6,624 nt of DNA, taken from assembly GCA_024643945.1 (NCBI GenBank), contig JAHELX010000346.1:1-6624 (forward strand), read 5' to 3'. Shown piece after piece: positions 1-5,099 of this stretch. Made by a program: the position numbers and the translations under genes. The stretch comes from Anaerolineales bacterium (lineage in GTDB: Bacteria > Chloroflexota > Anaerolineae > 4572-78 > NAK82). The stretch's first letter is position 1. Each line of letters opens with the position of its first letter. The notes beneath the pieces were generated by a model. The model was given only the letters and a program-made list of their open reading frames with translations. It did not search any database and was not told the origin of the DNA.

Positions 1-2
1 GG

Positions 3-554
3 TTTGGGCCTGCGGGGGCTCCCTTATATCTCTTCCCCTTTGCCGCCTTCTTCGGTGGCCTCGCTCAATTCCTGGCTGGTATGTGGTCATATAGGGCGCG
101 GGACGCGCTAGCCACCGCTATGCACGGTATGTGGGGTTCGTTCTGGATGAGCTACGGTCTGCTGTACTTCCTCTTCGCTACCGGAACGCTTACACCGCCG
201 ACCGGCGCCTTCGTCGAGCTCGGCTTCTGGTTCATCGCCCTGGCCGCGATCACCTGGGTGGGGACGTGGGCTGCGATAGCCGTGGCCCGCTCGCTGACCA
301 GTGTGCTGGGCTTCCTGGCCGCTGGATCTACTATCATGGCAATCGCCCAACTCATTGGCAGCCCGGCTTTGACGGCCATCGCCGGCTGGGTGTTCATCAT
401 CTCGGCTATTCTGGCCTGGTACACAGCCAGCGGGCTGATGCTTAACTCGACCTTCGGGCACCAGGTTCTGCCGCTGGGGTTGACCGAGCGCGCGAAAGAG
501 GCGCCCAAACTCAATGTTGGCATTGGCGAACCTGGCGTCATCCATGGCCAGTAA
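3..554 (+). CDS. satP: Acetate/succinate uptake transporter, GPR1/FUN34/YaaH (SatP) family, 5' truncated
   Basis: The reading frame is open from base 3 to a TAA stop, giving 183 residues; the true N-terminus lies before the window. Family members are six-helix inner-membrane proteins of about 190-230 residues that take up acetate or succinate with protons. The visible part starts just before the first conserved block, FFGGLAQFLAGMW (residues 17-29), followed by HGMWGSFWMSYG (41-52), both typical of the family. Hydrophobic segments lie near residues 49-61, 72-95, 99-118 and 122-143, followed by the cytosolic tail. The family N-terminal Asn-Pro motif is not visible because of the truncation. 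An in-frame ATG at base 81 falls inside a conserved segment and is unlikely to be the start. The gene reads alone into a strong terminator 137 bases downstream. I am confident of the family but not of the substrate. Confidence 0.88.
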   Translation, partial: FGPAGAPLYLFPFAAFFGGLAQFLAGMWSYRARDALATAMHGMWGSFWMSYGLLYFLFATGTLTPPTGAFVELGFWFIALAAITWVGTWAAIAVARSLTSVLGFLAAGSTIMAIAQLIGSPALTAIAGWVFIISAILAWYTASGLMLNSTFGHQVLPLGLTERAKEAPKLNVGIGEPGVIHGQ

Positions 555-570
555 TCTTGATACATAGATG

Positions 571-681
571 CTCTGTAAAGGGGGAATAACCCGACAGAGA
601 TAAGGAGCGGGGACTGTAAAGACAGCGCGAGGCTACATCCGCAAAAGGGAGCCGAACCTGGAGCCCGGATATCTCCCGCTC
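571..681 (+). other. Structured 3' UTR or small-RNA candidate
   Basis: This gene-free stretch can form several stems on the plus-strand RNA. CTCTGT (571-576) pairs with ACAGAG (594-599), with an inner GGG/CCC. GAGCGGG (605-611) pairs perfectly with CCCGCTC (675-681), enclosing a CTGT-AAAG-ACAG tetraloop hairpin (614-625) and a GGGAG/CTCCC alternative (647-651 with 673-677). An intrinsic terminator begins ten bases later. I compared it from memory with TPP, FMN, SAM, M-box, c-di-GMP, ydaO, guanidine and fluoride riboswitch signatures and saw none. I found no good promoter of its own, so it is most simply the 3' UTR of the transporter mRNA. A processed sRNA is possible. These pairings could also arise by chance. 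Confidence 0.35.
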
Positions 682-690
682 GGTAAGACA

Positions 691-738
691 AAGAGTGGTC
701 AGCGATCAGGCCAAGCTTGATTGCTGACCACTTTTTGT
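691..738 (+). terminator. Strong intrinsic terminator after the transporter gene
   Basis: A 15-bp stem (694-708 with 718-732) has a single G-U wobble and a 9-base loop, and is followed directly by TTTTGTT. A-rich bases at 691-692 extend the pairing into the T tract. It ends transcription coming from the transporter side and insulates the nucleotidyltransferase gene downstream, which has its own promoter. Confidence 0.9.
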
Positions 739-803
739 TATGCCATCTCGTGTCTTCTGTGAAAATCCAGGCTGGCATGTCCAGTGGAGGAGAGGGAATC
801 AAA

Positions 804-866
804 ATGCGTGATTGCTGGCTATGGACAGTTGTGCTATACTGGTCCTGGAGAGGAAGACCACGATGA
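804..866 (+). CDS. Possible 20-residue Trp-rich leader ORF overlapping the next gene's start
   Basis: An ATG at 804 follows an excellent Shine-Dalgarno tract, GGAGGAGAGGG (786-796), with 7 bases of spacing. The frame reads MRDCWLWTVVLYWSWRGRPR and stops at TGA 864-866. That TGA overlaps the ATG of the nucleotidyltransferase-HepT gene in an ATGA junction typical of translational coupling. Four of 20 residues are tryptophan. The predicted promoter at 812-840 lies inside this ORF, so the leader could be translated only from transcripts that start further upstream and pass the terminator at 691-738. No family is recognised. The alternatives are a chance ORF or a real coupling leader. Confidence 0.35.
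   Translation: MRDCWLWTVVLYWSWRGRPR
812..840 (+). promoter_or_regulatory. Sigma70-like promoter for the MNT-HepT fusion gene
   Basis: TTGCTG (812-817), a 17-base spacer and TATACT (835-840) give a good match to the housekeeping consensus. Transcription would begin near 847, leaving a leader of about 16 bases that is almost entirely the ribosome binding site. It lies downstream of the terminator at 691-738, as expected for independent expression. It also weakens the case for longer N-terminal starts at 812 or 821, which would not be on this transcript. Confidence 0.6.
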
Positions 867-1654
867 AAGCCGTCACTGTGTCGAGAGATGAAGCGCGTGA
901 TCTGGCCAGCCGCTGCGCAGCGCTGTTGCGCGAGCGCTTTGGTGTCCGTCGCGTGATCCTGTTCGGCTCGGCCGCAGGGGATGCTCCCTGGCACAGCCAC
1001 TCTGACCTGGATGTGGCGGTGGAGGGACTGCGTCCCGAGGATCATCTGCGTGCCCTCAACGCCTGCTACGAACTATTGCCTCCTGGTCTGGCAATCGACC
1101 TGGTCCCGCTGGAGTCGGCCTGGCCAGAGCTGCGCGCCCGCATCGAGGGGGAGGTAGAAATGCCGACAGACCCGGTGGAAGCCCTGAAATTTGAGATCGA
1201 GAACGAGATCCGTCACCTGGAGCGGGTGGTGGAACGGCTGACCGGTTTCTTGCAGCGCGCGCCTGCTGAACCAGATGAGATACAGGTGCAAGGCGGAGGA
1301 AAGTACCTGCACGATTTCTACAACGGGGTGGAGCGCATTTTTGAGCGTATTGCTGTGCGCCTGGATGAAGATCTGCCGGCAGGGACCAACTGGCACACGC
1401 TGTTGTTGCAGCGGATGAGCCGGCCCTTCGGCTCGCGCCGGCCGGCGGTTATAGACCATGCTCTCGAAGTGGAATTATCGGAATATCTGCGTTTTCGCCA
1501 TCTCTTCCGTCATACTTATGGCTACGACCTGGAATGGAAGCGGGTGCAGGAACTGAGCCAGGCGCTGCCTGACGTGCTGGCAACCCTACAGGCTCAGATG
1601 TTGGCATTTCTATCGGCATTGGCCATGTCCCAGGCCAACAGCGGTGGTGGTTGA
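863..1654 (+). CDS. Fused MNT nucleotidyltransferase-HepT HEPN ribonuclease (antitoxin-toxin fusion)
   Basis: The product is 263 residues. Residues 1-98 are a minimal nucleotidyltransferase: LFGS (33-36), SDLD (47-50) and a third acidic position in AIDLV (D79) form the GSx10-DxD site that binds metal and nucleotide. Residues 100-250 are helical and HepT/HEPN-like, with R212-x4-H217-x-Y219, the RNase motif. In the characterised MntA-HepT system the nucleotidyltransferase silences HepT by adding AMP to the motif tyrosine. Usually these are two genes; here they form one chain. The start at ATG 863 is chosen because AGGAAG (851-856) precedes it by 6 bases and the promoter at 812-840 places the mRNA start just upstream. 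An internal in-frame ATG at 1160 (M100) has its own strong ribosome binding site exactly at the domain boundary. Both active sites look intact. The gene converges on a broken MNT-HEPN pair on the other strand. Domain identity is firm; in vivo regulation is inferred. Confidence 0.85.
   Translation: MKAVTVSRDEARDLASRCAALLRERFGVRRVILFGSAAGDAPWHSHSDLDVAVEGLRPEDHLRALNACYELLPPGLAIDLVPLESAWPELRARIEGEVEMPTDPVEALKFEIENEIRHLERVVERLTGFLQRAPAEPDEIQVQGGGKYLHDFYNGVERIFERIAVRLDEDLPAGTNWHTLLLQRMSRPFGSRRPAVIDHALEVELSEYLRFRHLFRHTYGYDLEWKRVQELSQALPDVLATLQAQMLAFLSALAMSQANSGGG
1147..1162 (+). promoter_or_regulatory. Internal ribosome binding site and ATG at the MNT/HepT domain boundary
   Basis: GGGGGAGG (1147-1154) lies 5 bases before an in-frame ATG (1160-1162). 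Initiation here would make a 164-residue HepT-only protein starting MPTDPVEALKF, the size of stand-alone HepT proteins. The site sits between the last nucleotidyltransferase strand and the first HepT helix, as if two adjacent genes had fused without losing the toxin's start. Use of this start is inferred. Confidence 0.5.
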
Positions 1655-1731
1655 GGGATAGTACAGGGATACGACGCAGGATATGCAGATTCAGCTTTGC
1701 GTATCCATTCCTTCAGATACTCCTCGATCAT
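1594..1731 (-). pseudogene. Truncated HEPN-domain gene, N-terminal remnant of an MNT-HEPN pair
   Basis: An ATG at 1731 lies inside the 3' end of the minus-strand nucleotidyltransferase gene, overlapping it by 41 bases in another frame. It opens MIEEYLKEWIRKAES, the typical first helix of small HEPN proteins encoded beside MNT nucleotidyltransferases (compare the common EEWxxKAexD start). The similarity stops near base 1687. The frame then runs through the unrelated Tyr/Pro-rich intergenic part and the antisense of the fusion gene's last codons, ending at 1594. No RxxxxH motif remains, so no toxin activity is expected. The likely cause is a deletion or rearrangement whose junction lies at about 1655-1690. 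The fragment is only about 15 residues, so this rests on context as well as sequence. Confidence 0.6.
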
Positions 1732-2041
1732 ACAGCACCTTACCTCGCTCAAGTATTTCGCGGATGAAATAGTCACCAATCTTCAGGCGATGCTGGATCT
1801 CCTCTGGCGTGCGTACCAGGATATCCATTGGAAATGGACGCGGGCGCAGTAGCCGTGAGACTCGCATGGCCCTCATCGCCGGTCGCTCATCACTTTCCAT
1901 TACGATGAGCAAGTCCACATCACTGTCGGCAGTAGGTTGTCCATGGGCATGAGAGCCAAAGAGGATGATACGATCAGGATTGAACGCCCTGACAATGCGC
2001 TTTTTCACTTCCTCCAGTCGGTCTTCGATTTGCGGATCCAT
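1691..2041 (-). CDS. MNT-type minimal nucleotidyltransferase (antitoxin-like)
   Basis: The product is 116 residues, normal for the family. After a helix come IILFGSHAHG (25-34), SDVDLLI (40-46) and PMDILV (71-76). These give the G29-S30, D41/D43 and D73 active-site pattern of DNA-polymerase-beta-like minimal nucleotidyltransferases, and all the catalytic acids are present. Such proteins act as antitoxins that modify a partner HEPN ribonuclease. The start at 2041 is preferred over one ten codons upstream because AAGGAG lies 8-9 bases before it. It sits 55 bases downstream of the DUF362 gene, with no clear promoter or terminator between, so co-transcription is likely. Its expected HEPN partner begins inside its 3' end but is truncated, so this is an orphan antitoxin. 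It differs from the fused copy facing it, so a recent duplication is unlikely. Confidence 0.85.
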   Translation of the reverse strand: MDPQIEDRLEEVKKRIVRAFNPDRIILFGSHAHGQPTADSDVDLLIVMESDERPAMRAMRVSRLLRPRPFPMDILVRTPEEIQHRLKIGDYFIREILERGKVLYDRGVSEGMDTQS

Positions 2042-2096
2042 TATGGGCTCTCCTTTGGTGCCTCGCATCACCTGCTACGTCCCTATTATCTCCCCC

Positions 2097-3413
2097 TCAA
2101 GCCGGCTTGAACTCATAGCGCACGTCCTCAATCGAAGCGCCCACGACCTCGATTTTCTCCAGGCGATGGGGGCCTAATCCCATTTCATTGGCCAGGCTCA
2201 GGTGATTGTCGCTGCGCAGGAAAGGCGCCGAGGGATAGGCGATGGTTGGATCAAACCCCATGACGGCCGCGGCTACCGCATCGGCCGCCACCGGATTCTT
2301 GCCGGCGATCAGCACGCCCGGCGCTACCGGACCGATGGTTTCGATCCAGGGCCCTTCGCCGGCTTCTGTCGTCTTGATGCCATCGATCAACACCAACTGT
2401 ATGGGGCGTACCCGGCTGAGGTCTACGATCACCCCCGGCAGCCGGGTCTTGAATTCACCATCACACCCGTGGAAGTCAGAGCGATGAAAATGATCGGGAC
2501 TGCAGCGGTAGTGACTGGCCGGCACCAGGCCGATCAGGTTTTTCATGGAGAGGGTGACGCCGCAACTCCAATGGCACTTCATCTTGGCCACAGAGACAAA
2601 GGCGTCGATCTCTTGTAGAATGGGGTTAAGCGTGTATTCCTGGTAGATGAACCAGTCTTTCCCCACCGGTGTCGAGACGAAATCGGTGTAGGGATGCGGG
2701 GCATTCAAATCAATCAGGCTGGCGTCCAGCGCCCCGGCCACCTCTTCGTAACCCCACAACGGGTATGAGCCCCCGTCATAAACGGCCTCGACGATGTAGA
2801 GCTGGCCGGCGCCCGCGTCGCGCAATAACTCGCCCAGGGCACGAACTACCTCCGGATGGGTGATGTAACTCTCAATGGCCGGTACTCCCGGCAGCGGCGG
2901 GACGCCGGTCCCACCGGTCAGATTGACCTTGATGGCGACTCGATCCCCGGACCGGATCACATCATCCACTCCCCCCAACCCATCCAGCAAAGTTTGAACC
3001 TGCTGGCGTACAAGACGCCGGTCGTAACTGGTAGCCTGGGTGATGGCTACCTGGGAGAGGGAGGGGGGAGGTGGCGTAGGGGTCGGCGCGATGGTTGACG
3101 TCGCAGTAGGGGCGGCAGTCGAGCTGGCGGTCGGGGTGGCCGTTGGTGCAGAGGTAGGTGTGGCAGTCGGCGTCGAAGTCGGGGCGACGCTTGGGGTGGC
3201 CGTCGGTGCAGAAGTAGACGTGGCGCTCGGCGTCGAGGTCGGCGTGGCAGTGAAGGGAGGCGCTGGCGTTTCCGTAGGATTTTTGGGTAGGCAGGCCGCA
3301 GCCAGCAGTCCCGCCGCAAAGCTGCTCATAGCCTGGAGAAATCTACGCCGGGAGATGGTTTCATATAGAGGAGAAGGGCCAGATTGTCGATGACGTTCGC
3401 TCTCTTCCAGCAC
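2097..3413 (-). CDS. DUF362-domain Tat-exported lipoprotein
   Basis: The product is 438 residues with a GTG start at 3411-3413; GGAG lies nine bases before it, and the stop of the PIN gene lies six bases upstream. The N-terminus carries a twin-arginine signal, SRRRFLQ (21-27), a hydrophobic stretch and a lipobox ending AAAC with C41. This predicts a folded, possibly cofactor-bearing lipoprotein exported by Tat and anchored to the membrane outer face. Residues 42-117 are a Thr/Pro/Ser/Ala linker. The DUF362 domain (about 119-438) shows VAIKVNLTGG (160-169), THPEVVRALGELL, a Cys/His-rich TLSMKNLIGLVP segment and GKNPVAADAVAAAVMGFDP. DUF362 proteins are often linked with iron-sulfur proteins, but their reaction is unknown, and no ferredoxin CxxCxxC cluster is visible here. 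It lies between toxin-antitoxin genes and is probably co-transcribed with them. Family is confident; function is unknown. Confidence 0.88.
   Translation of the reverse strand: MLEESERHRQSGPSPLYETISRRRFLQAMSSFAAGLLAAACLPKNPTETPAPPFTATPTSTPSATSTSAPTATPSVAPTSTPTATPTSAPTATPTASSTAAPTATSTIAPTPTPPPPSLSQVAITQATSYDRRLVRQQVQTLLDGLGGVDDVIRSGDRVAIKVNLTGGTGVPPLPGVPAIESYITHPEVVRALGELLRDAGAGQLYIVEAVYDGGSYPLWGYEEVAGALDASLIDLNAPHPYTDFVSTPVGKDWFIYQEYTLNPILQEIDAFVSVAKMKCHWSCGVTLSMKNLIGLVPASHYRCSPDHFHRSDFHGCDGEFKTRLPGVIVDLSRVRPIQLVLIDGIKTTEAGEGPWIETIGPVAPGVLIAGKNPVAADAVAAAVMGFDPTIAYPSAPFLRSDNHLSLANEMGLGPHRLEKIEVVGASIEDVRYEFKPA
3063..3290 (-). repeat. Low-complexity TP-rich linker with an imperfect 60-bp tandem duplication
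   Basis: This DNA encodes residues 42-117 of the DUF362 lipoprotein, made of TPT, APT and STP units. Within it, bases 3131-3180 and 3191-3240 align at an exact 60-bp period with 42 of 50 positions identical, a 20-residue duplication. Such tracts expand and contract by slippage and probably act as a flexible stalk between lipid anchor and domain. The opposite strand reads as a Val/Gly-rich frame that is an artefact. Confidence 0.75.
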
Positions 3414-3419
3414 TTTCTC

Positions 3420-3809
3420 TTACTCCAGCCAATCCTCAACCGCCAGGTCGGGCACCCGCTCGAAGTGTTGCCGGTTATGAGTGACCAGCGGGACAGCATA
3501 CTGTAAGCCAATACTGGCGATTTGCAGATCTAAGTCGCTTAATCCTGTCCCGGCCCGCTCCAATTCAGCTTTCAGGTGGCCAAACTGCCGGGCGGCACCC
3601 TCATTGTAGGGAATAATGGTCACAGCCGCGAGCAGTACATCCAGCCGGGCCAGATTCTCGGCCGCTCGCGAAGACTTGTGAACTCCGTGCGCCAGTTCTC
3701 CCACACTGACTGCCGTCACCGCCAATTCCTCAGTTGGGGACACTCGCCCTCGCAGGTCCAGGTGTCCACGCAGCAGTGCCACACAGTGGTCGCTGTCCAG
3801 GATCTTCAC
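3420..3809 (-). CDS. vapC: PIN-domain ribonuclease toxin, VapC-like
   Basis: The product is 129 residues, the normal VapC size. The acidic PIN residues are in place: D5 in ILDSD, E38 in SVGEL, and D92/D94 in LSDLDLQIAS. The usual closing segment LVTHNRQHFERVPDL (108-122) is followed by VEDW. These proteins are Mg-dependent endoribonucleases that typically cut tRNA or rRNA. The start is GTG (3807-3809), sharing a GTGA overlap with the antitoxin stop; GGAG in the antitoxin tail lies 7 bases upstream, indicating translational coupling. Antitoxin-then-toxin order is canonical. The stop is six bases before the DUF362 start, so all three genes are likely read together. The active site looks intact, so the toxin should be functional; its RNA target cannot be read from sequence. 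Confidence 0.88.
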   Translation of the reverse strand: MKILDSDHCVALLRGHLDLRGRVSPTEELAVTAVSVGELAHGVHKSSRAAENLARLDVLLAAVTIIPYNEGAARQFGHLKAELERAGTGLSDLDLQIASIGLQYAVPLVTHNRQHFERVPDLAVEDWLE

Positions 3810-4150
3810 AACGATACTCCGGCGCGGGAGCCCTGGCGTTGACGGTTGTCGTAGATCTCGCCTTCCAACGTGGCCAGTTCCGGCTCATCCCGCCAGAGGC
3901 CGAAGGCAGCCATCGCCGGGTGAATCTCCTCTCCCTCAATCTGCTTCATGAGTTCCGCGCTCTGGCCGAGGGACAGGGCTAACCGATAGGCTGCTCGGGA
4001 CCTCCGCTCCAGGCGCTCCAGCTCAGTCACACTGATCAATACCGCCACCGGCCGTTCCCGTCGCCGGATCAGAAAACGTTCCCCAGCCGCCGCCCGTGAG
4101 ATCAACTCAGAAAACCGGCTTTTGGCCTCACCCACACTGACGCTATTCAC
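3806..4150 (-). CDS. Phd/YefM-family antitoxin partner of the PIN toxin
   Basis: The product is 114 residues. The first 50 follow the Phd/YefM DNA-binding fold: SVGEAKSRFSELISRAAAGE (4-23) and RERPVAVLISVTELERLE (31-48). The C-terminal half, with FGLWRDEPELATLE, is the region expected to become ordered on the toxin and block its active site. The start is GTG (4148-4150) with GAGG spaced 6 bases before it. An inverted repeat (4163-4189) and a promoter (4194-4222) sit immediately upstream, fitting the usual autorepression by antitoxin or antitoxin-toxin complex. The stop overlaps the toxin GTG. The toxin is VapC-like while the antitoxin is Phd-like, a common mixed pairing. Confidence in the family is high. 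Confidence 0.87.
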   Translation of the reverse strand: MNSVSVGEAKSRFSELISRAAAGERFLIRRRERPVAVLISVTELERLERRSRAAYRLALSLGQSAELMKQIEGEEIHPAMAAFGLWRDEPELATLEGEIYDNRQRQGSRAGVSL

Positions 4151-4162
4151 ATTTCACCTCGC

Positions 4163-4189
4163 TCAAGTTGGTCAAAATGACCTGTTTGA
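4163..4189 (-). promoter_or_regulatory. Candidate operator of the toxin-antitoxin operon
   Basis: An interrupted palindrome is present: TCAA (4163-4166), GGTCA (4170-4174), a 3-base centre, TGACC (4178-4182) and TTGA (4186-4189). It covers the predicted transcription start on the minus strand and ends 13 bases before the antitoxin GTG, the normal place for a Phd/VapB autoregulatory site. Binding is inferred. Confidence 0.5.
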
Positions 4190-4193
4190 GATG

Positions 4194-4222
4194 ATGATAA
4201 CATACTGAAACAGAATGGGCAA
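4194..4222 (-). promoter_or_regulatory. Promoter of the toxin-antitoxin-DUF362-MNT operon
   Basis: Read on the minus strand, TTGCCC (4222-4217), a 17-base spacer and TATCAT (4199-4194) form a reasonable sigma70-like promoter. Transcription would start near 4187, inside the palindrome. The -35 box lies within a small hairpin just after the queuosine-precursor transporter stop. Confidence 0.5.
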
Positions 4223-4229
4223 AACCCAT
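4215..4229 (-). terminator. Weak hairpin after the yhhQ-like gene
   Basis: ATGGG and CCCAT (5 bp) flank a 5-base loop immediately after the transporter stop codon. Only a poor T tract follows on the minus strand, so termination would be inefficient. Read-through into the toxin-antitoxin operon seems possible. Confidence 0.25.
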
Positions 4230-4949
4230 CTACTCCCCAATCGACAACGGATTAAACCGCGTTTCGTAGTCATATATGTCTACCCCCTCCTGCCGCTTGA
4301 GGAAGTTCACCACGGCATACGTCAGGGGCGTCACTGCCGCCTCGTAGGCCGATTTCGCCAGCCATTGGGTTACAATGGCCGAAGCCAGCCCCGCCAGCGG
4401 GATCGTCCCCACAAAGGCCAGGGTGATGAACACCAACGAGTCCAGCCCTTGCCCTACCAGCGTCGAGCCGATGGTACGCGTCCACAGCCAGCGGCCGTTG
4501 GTGGCAATTTTCATCTTAGCCAGCACGAAGGAGTTGGCGAATTCGCCCACCAGGTAGGCCAGAAACGAGGCGACCAGCAGCCTCGGCGTGTAGCCCAGGA
4601 TACGCGCGTAGGCCCCCTGCCCGTCCCAGAACGACGCGGCTGGCAGCAGCCCTCCAATCCAGATAGCAACCACCGCAATCAGATTGCAAAGAAAACCCAG
4701 CCAAATGACCCTACGCGCCCGCTGATAACCGTAGACCTCGGTCAGCACATCACCGACGATGTAGCTGATGGGAAAGATAATCACGGCTGCTGGCAATACC
4801 AGGCGCCCCAGGCCGATCAGCTTGACTGCGATGATGTTAGCTGTGATCAGACAAGTGATAAACAGGGCCGTTATCAATACAAACCAAGTCGAATAGTAAC
4901 CACTGTGGGACTGAGCCCGAGGTGGTGTGGAAACGGGCGAATTTGGCAT
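4230..4949 (-). CDS. yhhQ: Queuosine precursor transporter, YhhQ/Vut_1 family
   Basis: The product is 239 residues with about six transmembrane helices (near 21-43, 50-68, 81-103, 122-146, 160-185 and 188-215). Family signatures are clear: ISYIVGDVLTEVYGYQRARR (61-80), GEFANSFVLAKMK (135-147) and GRWLWTRTIGSTLVGQGLDS (152-171). YhhQ imports queuosine precursors (preQ0/preQ1) for the wobble-base modification of GUN-decoding tRNAs. I chose ATG 4949 because a GGGGG ribosome binding site lies 5 bases upstream and it leaves a short soluble N-terminus. An upstream in-frame ATG at 4994 also has G-rich sequence before it but would leave only about 11 bases of leader. Its promoter is at 5012-5041. No queuosine biosynthesis gene is in the window and no preQ1 aptamer is recognisable in the leader. 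Family assignment is strong. Confidence 0.9.
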   Translation of the reverse strand: MPNSPVSTPPRAQSHSGYYSTWFVLITALFITCLITANIIAVKLIGLGRLVLPAAVIIFPISYIVGDVLTEVYGYQRARRVIWLGFLCNLIAVVAIWIGGLLPAASFWDGQGAYARILGYTPRLLVASFLAYLVGEFANSFVLAKMKIATNGRWLWTRTIGSTLVGQGLDSLVFITLAFVGTIPLAGLASAIVTQWLAKSAYEAAVTPLTYAVVNFLKRQEGVDIYDYETRFNPLSIGE

Positions 4950-5011
4950 AATATCCCCCAACGCCGACACATAAAAACTAAGGCTGGGGCCCATTCGAAA
5001 CCCCCGACCTC

Positions 5012-5041
5012 ATTATAACATAAAGAATCAAGCCCTGACAA
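5012..5041 (-). promoter_or_regulatory. Strong sigma70-like promoter of the yhhQ-like gene
   Basis: Read on the minus strand, TTGTCA (5041-5036), an 18-base spacer and a perfect TATAAT (5017-5012) are present. Transcription from about 5005 gives a 56-base leader to ATG 4949. That leader contains a G-rich block able to pair with GGCCCC but no known aptamer. Confidence 0.72.
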
Positions 5042-5070
5042 TGCCTTCAAAATCCTAGACGAAAAAATGG

Positions 5071-5099
5071 TTGACATGGGGGGAAAACTATGATAAATT
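5071..5099 (+). promoter_or_regulatory. Forward promoter with consensus -35
   Basis: TTGACA (5071-5076, a perfect -35), a 17-base spacer and TAAATT (5094-5099) predict a start near 5106. It is divergent from the yhhQ promoter 30 bases away and drives into a region with no confident gene, only the startless ORF at 5097-5312 and the structured element at 5326-5468. Confidence 0.55.

Noticed and set aside
812..862. Longer N-terminus for the MNT-HepT fusion (TTG 812 or ATG 821)
   Set aside because: No ribosome binding site precedes those codons and the predicted promoter overlaps them; ATG 863 has well-spaced AGGAAG.
152..1045. Long minus-strand ORF of 297 codons
   Set aside because: It crosses the transporter gene, the terminator and the start of the nucleotidyltransferase gene on the opposite strand; no family motif is visible.
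2097..2110. Perfect 14-bp palindrome TCAAGCCGGCTTGA over the DUF362 stop codon
   Set aside because: With no loop, no T tract and half of it coding, it is not a credible terminator; probably coincidence.
2202..2618. Plus-strand ORF of 138 codons
   Set aside because: Antisense to conserved DUF362 motifs; no ribosome binding site or domain.
3040..3393. Val/Gly-rich forward ORF with repeating VGVAVG units
   Set aside because: It is the antisense of the Thr/Pro linker of the DUF362 lipoprotein; its composition comes entirely from the repeat on the other strand.
4950..5005. Possible preQ1 riboswitch in the leader of the queuosine-precursor transporter
   Set aside because: The short GGGG/CCCC pairing does not carry the preQ1-I A-rich tail or loop signature, and I could not fit preQ1-II or III.
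4215..5018. Long plus-strand ORF of 267 codons, Gln/Arg-rich
   Set aside because: It is fully antisense to the clear YhhQ-family membrane protein and has low-complexity polar composition.
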